The translations under genes were made by a program, and so were the position numbers. A DNA stretch of 64,000 nt from an uncultured Tenacibaculum sp. (lineage in GTDB: Bacteria; Bacteroidota; Bacteroidia; Flavobacteriales; Flavobacteriaceae), in the NCBI RefSeq assembly GCF_947499065.1, contig NZ_CANMMT010000002.1, forward strand, positions 619,313-683,312, written 5' to 3'. Shown piece by piece: positions 1-9,147 of the stretch. The notes below the pieces were generated by a model that worked only from the letters and a program-made list of their open reading frames with translations, had not been told where the DNA came from and did no database searches. Position 1 is the stretch's first letter. Every line of letters begins with the position of its first letter.

Positions 1-507
1 ACCACCAGTACTACTGCTCAGTTAGTATTAGGTGATGCTTTGGCTGTTTGTTTGTTAGATTTACGTGGTTTTACAAGTAGTGATTTTGCTAAATATCATC
101 CAGGTGGAGCCTTAGGTAAACGTTTATATTTACGTGTATCAGATTTAATTAAAAACAATCTTTTACCTAAAGTTACTATTACTGATAAAATAACCAATGT
201 TATTGTTGAAATTTCAGAAAAAAGATTAGGGGTAACTGCTGTTGTTAATAATGATAATAAACTATTAGGAATCATTACAGATGGTGATATTCGTAGAATG
301 CTTAGTAAAACTACTAAGATTGATGAATTAACTGCAGAAGACATTATGAGTAAAAATCCAAAAACTATTAATGTTGATGCTATGGCTGTGAAAGCCCTAG
401 AAACACTTGAAAACAATAGTATTACACAAATTTTAGTTACAGATAATAATGATAATTATGTAGGTGTGGTTCATTTACATGATTTAATTAAAGAAGGAAT
501 ATTTTAA
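1..507 (+). CDS. kdsD: KpsF/GutQ-family arabinose-5-phosphate isomerase, 3' part
   Basis: The reading frame is open from base 1, so the 5' end lies outside the window and the TTG at 40 is not a true start. The first residues, TTSTTAQLVLGDALAV, match the end of the SIS sugar-isomerase domain. Two CBS domains follow (roughly residues 55-105 and 115-168 of the visible part; the second begins near AEDIMSKNP). The family interconverts ribulose-5-phosphate and arabinose-5-phosphate, the first step towards KDO for lipopolysaccharide. The gene ends one base before tatC, and this neighbourhood with lptB downstream fits an envelope role. About half of the usual 320 residues are visible. Confidence 0.9.
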   Translation, partial: TTSTTAQLVLGDALAVCLLDLRGFTSSDFAKYHPGGALGKRLYLRVSDLIKNNLLPKVTITDKITNVIVEISEKRLGVTAVVNNDNKLLGIITDGDIRRMLSKTTKIDELTAEDIMSKNPKTINVDAMAVKALETLENNSITQILVTDNNDNYVGVVHLHDLIKEGIF

Positions 508-508
508 A

Positions 509-1330
509 ATGGCAGAAAAAGAAATGTCTTTTTTAGACCATCTTGAAGAATTAAGGTGGCATTTGGTAAGAAGTTTTGCTTCTATTTTTATAGTTGCTAT
601 AATTATATTTATTAATATTAATTTTGTTTTTAACGAAATTTTATTAGCTCATTTAAAGCCAGACTTTGCTACCTACCAATTCTTTTGTAGAGTTTTTTCA
701 GCTATTGGAATTGATAGTAGTTTTTGTAAAATAGAATTTGCACAAGAATTACAAGTTTTAAATCCTACTGAAGAATTAATGACAGGTATTTGGTCGTCAT
801 TAATTTTAGGTTTTGTTATTGCTTTTCCATACATCTTATGGGAATTTTGGAGATTTGTTGCTCCTGGCTTACATAGTTCAGAAAGAAAAAAGTCTAGAGG
901 TTTTATTTTTACTTCTTCTTTTTTATTCTTTTTAGGAGTATTATTCAGTTACTATGTAATTTTACCAATGTCGGTATACTTCTTTTATAATTTTTCTATT
1001 GGAGATGCTATTGTGAAAAACTTTAAATTAGGTGCATACATTAGTTTAATTACAAATACCTTGTTAGGTGTAGCTGTATTTTTCGAACTACCTGTAATCA
1101 TCTTTTTCTTAACTAAAATAGGGTTAGTAACCCCACAGTTTTTAAGAAAATACAGAAAACATGCATTGGTTCTTGTATTAATTTTATCGGCTATCATAAC
1201 ACCACCAGATGTTGCTAGTCAGGTAATTGTATCAGTACCAATTATGATTTTATATGAATTAAGTATTTATGTATCTCAATTTGTTATAAAAAAACAACAA
1301 AAAAATGTCACAAAAAGTCCAAGAGTTTAA
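509..1330 (+). CDS. tatC: Sec-independent protein translocase TatC
   Basis: This is the core integral membrane subunit of the twin-arginine translocase, which recognises RR signal peptides of folded substrates. The 273 residues show the family N-terminus (FLDHLEELRWHLVRS), a long first periplasmic region, the conserved NPTEELMTGIW segment, and FPYILWEFWRFVAPGL before the third helix. Six hydrophobic segments are visible in total. It starts one base after the isomerase gene and overlaps the next gene by 26 bp, so the three are probably co-transcribed. No tatA gene is in the window. Length is normal for Bacteroidota TatC. Confidence 0.96.
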   Translation: MAEKEMSFLDHLEELRWHLVRSFASIFIVAIIIFININFVFNEILLAHLKPDFATYQFFCRVFSAIGIDSSFCKIEFAQELQVLNPTEELMTGIWSSLILGFVIAFPYILWEFWRFVAPGLHSSERKKSRGFIFTSSFLFFLGVLFSYYVILPMSVYFFYNFSIGDAIVKNFKLGAYISLITNTLLGVAVFFELPVIIFFLTKIGLVTPQFLRKYRKHALVLVLILSAIITPPDVASQVIVSVPIMILYELSIYVSQFVIKKQQKNVTKSPRV

Positions 1331-1652
1331 CGACTATAGAGCTAAAATGAATGATAAGATTTTAGCTTCTGATAATAAAGTAATCAAGCGTATTTTTAAC
1401 TTAGATACAAACGCGTACAAAGAAGGTCATTTATCTGTAAAAACTAAAGAATTATTAGGTTTAGTAGCTTCTGCGGTTTTACGTTGTGATGATTGTATAG
1501 CTTATCATTTAGAAAGTTCATACAAAAACGGTGTTTCTAAAGAAGAAATGATGGAAACAATGAGTATTGCTACATTAGTTGGTGGTACTATAGTAATTCC
1601 TCATTTAAGAAGAGCTGTTGAATTTTGGGAAGCACTAGAAGAAAACAGTTAA
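1305..1652 (+). CDS. Carboxymuconolactone decarboxylase/AhpD-family protein
   Basis: A 115-residue all-alpha CMD-family protein. It carries the AhpD-type redox motif: Cys61-x2-Cys64-x3-His68 (CDDCIAYH), with Glu49 eleven residues before the first cysteine. In AhpD this arrangement supports peroxidase or disulfide-reductase chemistry, so a thiol-redox role is more likely than true carboxymuconolactone decarboxylation. No signal peptide is present, so it should be cytoplasmic. The start codon lies inside the 3' end of tatC (26 bp overlap), suggesting translational coupling. The physiological substrate is unknown. Confidence 0.85.
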   Translation: MSQKVQEFNDYRAKMNDKILASDNKVIKRIFNLDTNAYKEGHLSVKTKELLGLVASAVLRCDDCIAYHLESSYKNGVSKEEMMETMSIATLVGGTIVIPHLRRAVEFWEALEENS

Positions 1653-1675
1653 CAGATTATTAAGTCTTCTATTAG

Positions 1676-1702
1676 TAGTTTTACAGTACTTTCGTAAAAC
1701 TA
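1676..1702 (+). promoter_or_regulatory. Inverted repeat in the lptB leader
   Basis: A perfect 9-bp inverted repeat (TAGTTTTAC / GTAAAACTA) with a 9-nt loop lies 25 bp before the lptB start. No T-tract follows it, so it does not look like an ordinary intrinsic terminator. It could be an mRNA hairpin or an operator. Confidence 0.3.
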
Positions 1703-1727
1703 TTCAGAAATAAATTAGTTATAATTA

Positions 1728-2462
1728 ATGAAGTTAAGAGCAGATAACATACAAAAAGTTTACGGTAGTAGAAAAGTTGTAAAAGGGATATCTTTAGAGG
1801 TTGAGCAAGGAGAAATTATAGGTTTACTTGGTCCAAATGGAGCCGGTAAAACCACTTCTTTTTACATGATTGTAGGTATGATAAAACCTAATGAAGGTCA
1901 TATTTTCTTAGATGATGAAGAAATTACTACTGATGCTATGTACAAACGTGCTCAAAAAGGAATTGGTTATCTAGCTCAAGAAGCATCTGTTTTTAGAAAG
2001 TTATCTGTTGAAGACAACATCTTATCTGTTTTAGAATTTACTGATAGAACAAAAGCTGAAAGAAAAGAACGTTTAGAAGAGTTAATCGATGAATTTAGCC
2101 TTGGTCACGTTCGTAAAAATAGAGGTGATTTACTTTCTGGAGGTGAGCGTCGTAGAACTGAAATAGCACGTTGTTTAGCTTCTGACCCAAAGTTTATTTT
2201 ATTAGATGAACCTTTTGCAGGAGTTGACCCAATTGCCGTTGAAGATATTCAAGGTATTGTAGCTCAGCTTAAAAACAAAAATATTGGTATCTTAATTACC
2301 GATCATGATGTACAAGCAACCTTAGCTATTACTGATAGAACTTACTTAATGTACAATGGTGGTATCTTAAAAGAAGGAACGCCAGAAGAACTTGCTGATG
2401 ATGAAATGGTACGTAAAGTATATCTAGGTAAAGACTTCGAATTAAAGAAGAAAAAATTTTAA
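1728..2462 (+). CDS. lptB: LPS export ABC transporter ATP-binding protein LptB
   Basis: This is the cytoplasmic ATPase of the LptBFG complex, which extracts lipopolysaccharide from the inner membrane and pushes it along the Lpt bridge. The 244 residues contain Walker [10 protein letters not shown] (about 35-43), the LptB-type signature [13 protein letters not shown] (about 137), Walker [14 protein letters not shown], and switch His in ITDHDV. The signature and the AVEDIQ segment distinguish LptB from the related LivF/LivG family. A 75-bp gap containing an inverted repeat separates it from the preceding gene, and a strong terminator follows. The KdsD homologue upstream is in the same pathway. 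Confidence 0.95.
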   Translation: MKLRADNIQKVYGSRKVVKGISLEVEQGEIIGLLGPNGAGKTTSFYMIVGMIKPNEGHIFLDDEEITTDAMYKRAQKGIGYLAQEASVFRKLSVEDNILSVLEFTDRTKAERKERLEELIDEFSLGHVRKNRGDLLSGGERRRTEIARCLASDPKFILLDEPFAGVDPIAVEDIQGIVAQLKNKNIGILITDHDVQATLAITDRTYLMYNGGILKEGTPEELADDEMVRKVYLGKDFELKKKKF

Positions 2463-2473
2463 AACATAATATT

Positions 2474-2497
2474 AAGGAGCATAATGCTCCTTTTTTT
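2474..2497 (+). terminator. Intrinsic terminator after lptB
   Basis: The stem AAGGAGC / GCTCCTT with loop ATAAT is followed by a run of T residues, 11 bp after the lptB stop codon. Confidence 0.85.
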
Positions 2498-2579
2498 AAT
2501 AAACGAAACCTTACAATAAAGAAAATAGTAAATTCCTATTTTTTATATATTTAAGTTTTTCAAACTAATACGCAAAATT

Positions 2580-3869
2580 ATGTCTAAAAAAATTGGTTTA
2601 AAAGAAGCCATGTCTATTGGTATAGGTGGTATGGTCGGTGGTGGAATTTTTGCTGTACTTGGCTTAGCCGCTGCTATGGCCAAAGGAGGAACACCAATCT
2701 CTTTTTTAATTGCTGGACTTATAGCTTTAATTACTTCTTATAGCTATGTAAAACTTTCTTTAAAATATCCAGATCGTGGTGGAACTGTAAAGTTTATTAA
2801 TCAAGGATTTGGTATTAGTATTTTTAGTGGAGGAATTAATAACTTATTGTGGGTAAGCTATATTATCATGTTAGCTTTATATGCATCCGCTTTTGGTTCT
2901 TATGCTCCTAACCTACTTCAATTAACTAGCGACAAAATAGTTGACTCTCATATTTATGCTACCGGAATTGTAATTTTAGCTACAGCTATAAATTATTATA
3001 GTATTGCTGTAGTAGGTAAAATTGAATCTTATGCAGTAATTATTAAGCTTATTATTTTGTTAAGCTTTGTGGTTGTTGGTTTGTATGGATTATTTGGTAA
3101 TCCACATTTAGAACAATTATCTCCAGAGCACTGGGAGTCTCCTTTTAAATTGTTAACAGCTGGTATGGTTATTTTTGTTGCCTATGAAGGTTTTGAACTA
3201 ATAGCCAATGCTGCTCCTGATATTGAAAATCCTGAGAAAAATATTCCAAGAGCTTATTATTGGTCTGTTCTTTTTGTAATTTTATTATATATCATAATTG
3301 CAGCTGTAACTGTTGGATCTTTAGCTTTTTCTGATATTGCTACTGCTCAAGATTATGTGTTAGCTGAAGCTGCTAAACCTATGCTTGGTAAAATTGGGTT
3401 TACAATTATTACTGTTGCTGCATTAATATCAACATTTTCTGCTATTAATGCTTCTTTATATGGTGGTACTAGAGTTAATTATGAAATTGCTGAGGATGAT
3501 GAATTACCTTGTGAATTTACTCGAAAACTATGGAACCAACCTGTTGGCCTGTTAATAACAGCAGTTGCTACTATTATTTTAGTAAATACTTTAAAATTAG
3601 AAAGTATCTCTACAGCAGGAAGCGTTGGATTTTTACTAATTTTTGCTGTGGTAAACTATGTTGGATTTAAATTATACAAAGAGGTAAATGGTAAAAAAAT
3701 AATTCCTTTATTAGGTTTTATTCTTTGTACCGTAGCCATGATAGCATTATTAGTACAACATTATTCAGTAAGTAAATCGGATGTATTTATAGCTTTAGGA
3801 ATTATTTTGTTTTGTTTCCTGGCTGAATTTATTTACAAGAAAACTGAACGAAAAAAATCGGTTAGTTAA
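2580..3869 (+). CDS. APC-family amino acid permease
   Basis: A 429-residue inner-membrane transporter with about 12 hydrophobic segments. The first helix has the APC-superfamily unwound motif GIGGMVGGGIF (residues about 14-24), where the substrate amine and carboxylate bind. Helix 6 contains FVAYEGFELIANAAPDIENP, also characteristic of amino acid/polyamine/organocation carriers. The substrate cannot be read from sequence. The stop codon overlaps the start codon of the mechanosensitive channel gene by one base, so the two are translationally coupled. This is the first gene of a three-gene operon reaching 5625. Confidence 0.85.
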   Translation: MSKKIGLKEAMSIGIGGMVGGGIFAVLGLAAAMAKGGTPISFLIAGLIALITSYSYVKLSLKYPDRGGTVKFINQGFGISIFSGGINNLLWVSYIIMLALYASAFGSYAPNLLQLTSDKIVDSHIYATGIVILATAINYYSIAVVGKIESYAVIIKLIILLSFVVVGLYGLFGNPHLEQLSPEHWESPFKLLTAGMVIFVAYEGFELIANAAPDIENPEKNIPRAYYWSVLFVILLYIIIAAVTVGSLAFSDIATAQDYVLAEAAKPMLGKIGFTIITVAALISTFSAINASLYGGTRVNYEIAEDDELPCEFTRKLWNQPVGLLITAVATIILVNTLKLESISTAGSVGFLLIFAVVNYVGFKLYKEVNGKKIIPLLGFILCTVAMIALLVQHYSVSKSDVFIALGIILFCFLAEFIYKKTERKKSVS

Positions 3870-4756
3870 TGAACGATATTAAAAACATTGATCTTTTATT
3901 AAACAAGTGGCAACAATCAATTGTAGAATTTTTACCCAAAGTCTTGTTGGCTTTAATAGTTCTCATTAGTTTTTATTTTGTTGCTAAGTTTTTTAGAAAT
4001 TTTGGGCAAAAATTTTATCCAAAAATATTTAAAACCAAGCCTGAAGCAGTAAAAATTATTGCTTCAATCACATACTTCTTCTTTTTATTTTCAGGAGCAT
4101 TTTTAGCCCTTGAAGTATTAGGCTTAGAGAGTTTATTAACTAAACTATTAGCTGGCGCTGGTATTGTTGGTATCGTTGCTGGTTTTGCTTTTAAGGATAT
4201 TGCTTCCAATGCATTTGCTGGTTTTTTATTAAATGTTCAGCACCCCTTTAAAATTGGCGATTGGGTTGAAATTGATAATATCTTTGGAGTTATAGAAAAC
4301 ATTAGTTTGATTACTACTTCTGTAAAAACAGTAACTGGACAGGAAGTATTTATTCCTAATCAGTTAATTTACAACAATACATTTACCAACTACTCTACTT
4401 ACGGTAAACGACGAATTGTTTTAAAAAGCGGTGTTTCTTATGGTGATGATTTAACAAAGGTTAAATCTGTAGCTCTTGATGAAGTTAATAAAATTGATAG
4501 TTTACTTAAAAATGAAACTATCGATTTTTACTATACAGATATTGGTGCTTCGACCTATAACTTTGAAGTTCGTTTTTGGATAAATTTTAAGCATCAGAAA
4601 GATTTTTTAGAAGCTAAAAGTGATATTATTATCCGCATAAAAAAACGTTTTGAAGATGAAAATATCTCTATTGCCTATAATGTTACTACATTAGACTTTG
4701 ATGTTAAAGGCGGGGTTAATATTTTTGATAAACCTATTCATACTAAAACACAATAA
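3869..4756 (+). CDS. MscS-family small-conductance mechanosensitive channel
   Basis: The 295-residue protein has three N-terminal membrane segments and the MscS pore helix, recognisable by the Gly/Ala-rich stretch LLAGAGIVGIVAGFAFKDI (about 89-107). The beta domain follows (HPFKIGDWVEI, then FIPNQLIYNNTF), then the C-terminal alpha/beta domain. Channels of this family open under membrane tension to release solutes on osmotic downshock. It overlaps the neighbouring genes by one base on each side, so it sits within an operon with a permease and a YihY-family membrane protein. Confidence 0.92.
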   Translation: MNDIKNIDLLLNKWQQSIVEFLPKVLLALIVLISFYFVAKFFRNFGQKFYPKIFKTKPEAVKIIASITYFFFLFSGAFLALEVLGLESLLTKLLAGAGIVGIVAGFAFKDIASNAFAGFLLNVQHPFKIGDWVEIDNIFGVIENISLITTSVKTVTGQEVFIPNQLIYNNTFTNYSTYGKRRIVLKSGVSYGDDLTKVKSVALDEVNKIDSLLKNETIDFYYTDIGASTYNFEVRFWINFKHQKDFLEAKSDIIIRIKKRFEDENISIAYNVTTLDFDVKGGVNIFDKPIHTKTQ

Positions 4757-5625
4757 TGATTACTTTTTTTAAAAATGTTTTCAGTTACTTTTTCAATAGT
4801 AATACTTTTCAAAAAGGTGCTGCTTTAGCATATTATACCGTTTTTTCTTTGTTTCCTATCATCATAGTTATCACTTCTATACTTGGTTTGTTTTTTGGAA
4901 AACAAGCAGTCTCAGGTGAAATTTTCAACCAATTAAAAGATATAATGGGTAATGAAGCTTCTCTAGAAATTCAAGAAATTATAAAAAATCAACACACAAA
5001 TCATAATTCACTATTTACAGCGCTTTTAGGTTTTGCTACACTAATATTAAGTGCTTCTGGAATGTTTAGTCAAATACACAATGCTTTTAATAGTATATGG
5101 AATATTAAAGAAAAACCTAAAAACAGTCTTATAAAGTATTTTACAAAACATTTATTATCTTTTTTAATTCTTATTTCTCTTTTCTTTATACTAATTATAA
5201 GTACTTCAGTAAACAGCTTTCTACTAAAACATTCTAATCATTTACAAGATAATTATTTACTTTCTTATGCTTTTGAACATATTATATCTTTCCTAGTTAC
5301 TTCTGTCATGTTCTCTATTATGTTTATGTATTTAGGAGATGCAAAAATCAAGTTGAAACCTGTAATTATAAGCGGACTGTTTACCTCTTTTTTATTTTTG
5401 ATTGGTAAGTATATAATTAGTTTTTACTTAAGCAAAAGTCATATTTCAACCACTTTTGGAGCTACTAGTATCTTAGTTTTAATAATGTTGTGGGTATATT
5501 ATACATCACAAATTATTTTTCTTGGTGCTTCTTTTCTTAAGGTTTTAAGTGATAAAATGAACCTTCCTATTTTACCAAATGAAAATTCAGTAAAAATAGT
5601 TCAACAAGAAATAGAACATAAATAA
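4756..5625 (+). CDS. YihY/UPF0761-family inner-membrane protein
   Basis: A 289-residue polytopic protein with about six membrane segments. It carries the YihY motifs KGAALAYYTVFSLFPIIIV near residue 20, a central NSIWNIKEKP loop, and FGATSILVLIMLWVYYTSQIIFLGA near the C-terminus. Older annotations call this family ribonuclease BN, but that was an error for the E. coli homologue. The function is unknown, although a transporter-like fold has been proposed. It is the last gene of the permease-MscS-YihY operon and converges on the acetyltransferase gene 7 bp away, with no clear terminator between them. Confidence 0.88.
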   Translation: MITFFKNVFSYFFNSNTFQKGAALAYYTVFSLFPIIIVITSILGLFFGKQAVSGEIFNQLKDIMGNEASLEIQEIIKNQHTNHNSLFTALLGFATLILSASGMFSQIHNAFNSIWNIKEKPKNSLIKYFTKHLLSFLILISLFFILIISTSVNSFLLKHSNHLQDNYLLSYAFEHIISFLVTSVMFSIMFMYLGDAKIKLKPVIISGLFTSFLFLIGKYIISFYLSKSHISTTFGATSILVLIMLWVYYTSQIIFLGASFLKVLSDKMNLPILPNENSVKIVQQEIEHK

Positions 5626-5632
5626 TTAATAC

Positions 5633-6058
5633 CTATTTAAGGTTTTTCTTTAAAAAAATGAATTCTTGATTTTCTTTTGGGTATCCAGAAATACGTCCAA
5701 ACTCTTCATAACCATTCTTTAAATAAAAATCTTCTGCTTGAAAAGAAAAAGTATCTAAAATAGCTATTGTAGCACCTAATTCTTTAGCTTTATTCTCTGC
5801 TGCTTGAAGTAATATTGTTCCTAATCCTAGCCCGCGAGTATCTTCACGCATCCAAAGAATATCGATTTTAAATCCAGCATAATAACCTATATATCCAAAA
5901 ACTCCACCAATAATCTCATTTGCATCATTTTTAGCTACTAACCTTATATTTTCATGAACTTTTTCAAGAATCCTATCGGTTTGCGAATCGTTATAAGTGT
6001 TTATTCCTTTTAAAACAATTTCACCTTCTTCTTTACTAGTGCACTCTGCTATTTTCAT
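5633..6058 (-). CDS. GNAT-family N-acetyltransferase
   Basis: A 141-residue single-domain GNAT protein. The acetyl-CoA binding motif A is visible as DILWMREDTRGLGLGTILLQAAENKAKELG (Arg/Gln-x-x-Gly-x-Gly/Ala type, RGLGLG), followed by LDTFSFQAEDFYLKNGYEEFGRISGYP. The latter resembles the aminoglycoside- and peptide-type GNATs that keep a Tyr near the CoA sulfur. The acceptor is unknown. It overlaps pssA by one base on the same strand, so it is expressed as the second gene of that operon, but nothing ties its chemistry to phospholipids. Confidence 0.85.
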   Translation of the reverse strand: MKIAECTSKEEGEIVLKGINTYNDSQTDRILEKVHENIRLVAKNDANEIIGGVFGYIGYYAGFKIDILWMREDTRGLGLGTILLQAAENKAKELGATIAILDTFSFQAEDFYLKNGYEEFGRISGYPKENQEFIFLKKNLK

Positions 6059-6798
6059 TAAGCTTTGATCAAGTTATTAACCACTGAAAAAGCTACATAT
6101 AAAAGAATAATTAAAGGAATTGCTACAAATTTCAATACGATTAATAATAAAACAGCAACCAATAAGAATATATACTTCAAACGATTTTCTTTAAATCCGA
6201 AAGTTTTAAATTTCAAAGCAAATAAAGGAATCTCTGCATTCATTAAATACGTTAACAATAAAGTAACTACGATTAAAAAATATTGATTCTGAATTAAATT
6301 TACAAAAAACGATTGTCCTGAAAATTCAACAATTAAGGGTAAAGCTATTACGAATAATGTCATAGCTGGTGTTGGAATACCAATAAAAGAATCTGACTGA
6401 CGTGTATCAATATTAAAATTTGCTAATCTATACCCAGCACCTAAAGTCAATAATAATCCTAAATATGGTAAATTACTTCCTGTTGCTCCATAAATATCAA
6501 TACCAAAATATGCTGCTGCATCTACATTTAAAGCTATAATCAATAATTGTAGCATTACAATCCCTGGCACTACACCACTAGTAACCATATCTGCTAAACT
6601 ATCCAATTGTTTTCCTAACTCTCCTTGAACATTTAACATCCTTGCTACAAAACCATCAAAAAAATCAAAAACAATACCAGTTACCACCAAAATAGCAGTA
6701 CCTACAAAGTCTCCTTTAATTGCAAAAATAGTTGCAATGGTACCACATAATAAGTTTCCTAAGGTTAATAAATTTGGAATATGTTTTTTGACGCTCAT
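6058..6798 (-). CDS. pssA: CDP-diacylglycerol--serine O-phosphatidyltransferase
   Basis: This inner-membrane enzyme makes phosphatidylserine from CDP-diacylglycerol and serine, the precursor of phosphatidylethanolamine. The 246 residues begin with KKHIPNLLTLGNLLCG, typical of type II Pss. They contain the complete CDP-alcohol phosphotransferase motif DG-x2-AR-x8-G-x3-D-x3-D (DGFVAR ... LGKQLDSLAD, about 49-71). Seven or eight hydrophobic segments follow. The start lies about 100 bp from the divergent hydrolase gene. The partner decarboxylase gene psd is not in the window. Confidence 0.94.
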   Translation of the reverse strand: MSVKKHIPNLLTLGNLLCGTIATIFAIKGDFVGTAILVVTGIVFDFFDGFVARMLNVQGELGKQLDSLADMVTSGVVPGIVMLQLLIIALNVDAAAYFGIDIYGATGSNLPYLGLLLTLGAGYRLANFNIDTRQSDSFIGIPTPAMTLFVIALPLIVEFSGQSFFVNLIQNQYFLIVVTLLLTYLMNAEIPLFALKFKTFGFKENRLKYIFLLVAVLLLIVLKFVAIPLIILLYVAFSVVNNLIKA

Positions 6799-6900
6799 AG
6801 TTTTTAATATTTATAGCGAAAATAAGAAATCATTTTATCAAGTTTTACATTTTACTTTTTTTTTGTCATATTTGTTAATAGTAGCTATAAACAGAAAAAC

Positions 6901-7878
6901 ATGCCTATCCTTCCTTCAAATTTCAACCCAAGTTTTCCTTTTAAAAGTGCACACTTTAATACGGTGTATCGTCCCTTATTTATGAAGGATACGATTAAAT
7001 ACTCTCGAAAAAGAATTACAACTTGGGATGCCGATTTTATTGATTTAGACTTTTCTATTATAGGTTCTAAGACATTGGCTATATTAATTCATGGATTAGA
7101 AGGTAGTTCAGAATCAAATTATATGATAACCAATTCAAATCATTTAAACTCTATTGGTTTCGATACGGTTTGTATGAATTTAAGAGGTTGTAGCGGAGAA
7201 GATAATTTATTATTAGCTACATATCATAGTGGTAAAACAGATGATGTAGATTTTGTAATTAAACATATAGTAGCTAACTATAATTATGAAAACATCGTAT
7301 TAGTTGGTTTTAGCTTAGGAGGTAATTTAACTTTAAAATATTTAGGTGAATACGATGATGTTCCAAATCAAATAAAAGGAGCTATAGCGGTATCTGTTCC
7401 TGTCGATTTAACAACTTCTCAAGCTGAATTAGGTAAATTAAAAAACAAAATTTACATGAATGAGTTTTTAAAAACCATGAAAATTAAATTATTAGAAAAA
7501 TCTGAAAAGTTTCCTGATTTTAAACTTAATAAAGACTTATTATTTAAGGCTACTAAATTTCGTCATTTAGAAAAGCAATATACTGTACCTGTATTTGGTT
7601 TTGAAAGCTCTGAAGATTATTGGATAAAAGCTAGTGCTAAACCTTATATACCTCAAATAAAAGTTCCCACATTGCTTATAAATGCTATGGATGATAGTTT
7701 TTTATCTAAAGAATGTTATCCTATTGAAGAAGCCAAAAGCATATCTAACTTTTATTTATTAACTCCAAATTATGGAGGACATGTAGGTTTTATGTCTTCT
7801 TTTTCTAATGCTGAAAATAGATGGTTAGAACAAAGAATTACAGAGTTTATAACAAAAAACATAGGAATTAACACTTAA
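6901..7878 (+). CDS. YheT-like alpha/beta hydrolase
   Basis: The 325-residue protein belongs to the AB_hydrolase_4 (YheT/ABHD1-3) family. Family features include the N-terminal FKSAHFNTVYRPLF, the HGLEGSSESNYM oxyanion region, NLRGCSGE, the nucleophile elbow GFSLGGN (Ser about 139), a late Asp in NAMDDSF, and the terminal His in GGHVGF. No signal peptide is visible, so it is probably cytoplasmic or membrane-associated. Related eukaryotic proteins act on acyl esters and phospholipids. Lying next to pssA is suggestive but does not prove a lipid substrate. Confidence 0.87.
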   Translation: MPILPSNFNPSFPFKSAHFNTVYRPLFMKDTIKYSRKRITTWDADFIDLDFSIIGSKTLAILIHGLEGSSESNYMITNSNHLNSIGFDTVCMNLRGCSGEDNLLLATYHSGKTDDVDFVIKHIVANYNYENIVLVGFSLGGNLTLKYLGEYDDVPNQIKGAIAVSVPVDLTTSQAELGKLKNKIYMNEFLKTMKIKLLEKSEKFPDFKLNKDLLFKATKFRHLEKQYTVPVFGFESSEDYWIKASAKPYIPQIKVPTLLINAMDDSFLSKECYPIEEAKSISNFYLLTPNYGGHVGFMSSFSNAENRWLEQRITEFITKNIGINT

Positions 7879-7962
7879 AAGAATGTTCAAAAAAAGCGAA
7901 CTTTGTAATCATAAATCATCATATTTGTATAGCTTAATTAGCTCTTTTTAGATTTTTATATC

Positions 7963-9147
7963 ATGTTAAAAAAACACTTTTCACTCTTTGCTATATTATT
8001 CTGTTTAAACTATAGTTTTTCGCAAGTTTCTCCTAAATTAAATTTATCTAATTCTTCTCAAATTAGTATCATTACTTCAGGACCTGGAAATGTTTTATAT
8101 GAAAAATTCGGACATACAGCTATTCGCGTGAAAGACCCAGTTTTAAACTTAGATTTGATATATAACTATGGTATTTTTGATTTTGATAATCCTAATTTTT
8201 ATGCAGATTTCACTAAGGGTTATATGAAATATAAATTGGCTAGATATCCTTTTTATTTAGCACTGAAAAGCTCTCAGCAAGATCAAAGATGGGTGAAAGA
8301 GCAAATCTTAAATTTAACACAAGAACAACGAAATCAGTTTTTTCAATTTTTAGAGACAAACGTAATGCCTAAAAATGCAGGTTATTTTTACGATCCATTC
8401 TTTGATAATTGTGCTACAAAACCAAGAGATATTATTCAACAAATATTAGGAGATAAATTAATTTTTAATGAAAGTTTTGTGTCTGAAGACCTATCTTTAA
8501 GACAATTAATGAATAAAGAAATTCATCCGAACACTTGGGGAAGTTTGGGTATTAATATTGCATTAGGTAGTAAATTAGATAAGATTGCTACTCCTAATGA
8601 ATATTTATATTTACCAGACTACGTATTTAATGCATTAAATTTATCTAAAGTTACAAAAGACGGAAAAGAGGAAAATTTAGTATTGAAAAGTAATACTTTA
8701 CTAGATTTTGAAGAAAAAAAATCAATTAGTGATTTAATTAGTCCTTTTCTAGTGATTCTTATAATTTCTATTTTTGGAATATTTATTACTTATAAAGACT
8801 TTAAAAATAAGAAAAGAACAAAGTGGTTAGATACTACTTTATCCTTTTTTACTGGAATTATAGGCTTTTTAATTATTTATTTATGGTTTTTTACAAACCA
8901 TAGTACAGCTCCTAATAATTTTAATTTTTTATGGGCTTTTGCGCCAAATATTGTTTTAAGTTTTTATCTTTCAAAAAATCAAGTACCCAATTGGACTTTA
9001 AAATATATTAAGTTATTATTTTTATTATTATTTATAATTCCAATAATATGGATTACTCATGTTCAGTTATTCTCAGTAACCTTAATACCTTTCTTTATTT
9101 TATTAGGGGTTAGATATTGGTTTTTACAAAAAACTTTGAATAGCTAA
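7963..9147 (+). CDS. DUF4105 membrane protein, Lnb-like lipoprotein N-acyltransferase candidate
   Basis: A 394-residue protein with a signal peptide (LFCLNYSFSQ), a periplasmic DUF4105 domain (about 30-250) and five or so C-terminal membrane segments. The domain shows His51 in EKFGHTAIRV and Cys150 in FFDNCATKPRD, a spacing that suggests a papain-like His/Cys pair. DUF4105 proteins in Bacteroides were recently identified as Lnb, which N-acylates lipoproteins in bacteria lacking Lnt; the domain is now called Lnb_N. I infer the same activity here from family membership and architecture. Its 3' end overlaps aroQ by 24 bp in convergent orientation. Confidence 0.75.
   Translation: MLKKHFSLFAILFCLNYSFSQVSPKLNLSNSSQISIITSGPGNVLYEKFGHTAIRVKDPVLNLDLIYNYGIFDFDNPNFYADFTKGYMKYKLARYPFYLALKSSQQDQRWVKEQILNLTQEQRNQFFQFLETNVMPKNAGYFYDPFFDNCATKPRDIIQQILGDKLIFNESFVSEDLSLRQLMNKEIHPNTWGSLGINIALGSKLDKIATPNEYLYLPDYVFNALNLSKVTKDGKEENLVLKSNTLLDFEEKKSISDLISPFLVILIISIFGIFITYKDFKNKKRTKWLDTTLSFFTGIIGFLIIYLWFFTNHSTAPNNFNFLWAFAPNIVLSFYLSKNQVPNWTLKYIKLLFLLLFIIPIIWITHVQLFSVTLIPFFILLGVRYWFLQKTLNS

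Noticed and set aside
40..507. TTG-initiated complete gene at the start of the window
   Set aside because: The frame is open to base 1 and encodes conserved SIS-domain residues before the TTG, so the gene is simply cut by the window edge.
6737..6985. Plus-strand frame between pssA and the YheT-like gene
   Set aside because: It begins inside pssA antisense, overlaps the hydrolase gene in another frame and shows no protein-like composition.
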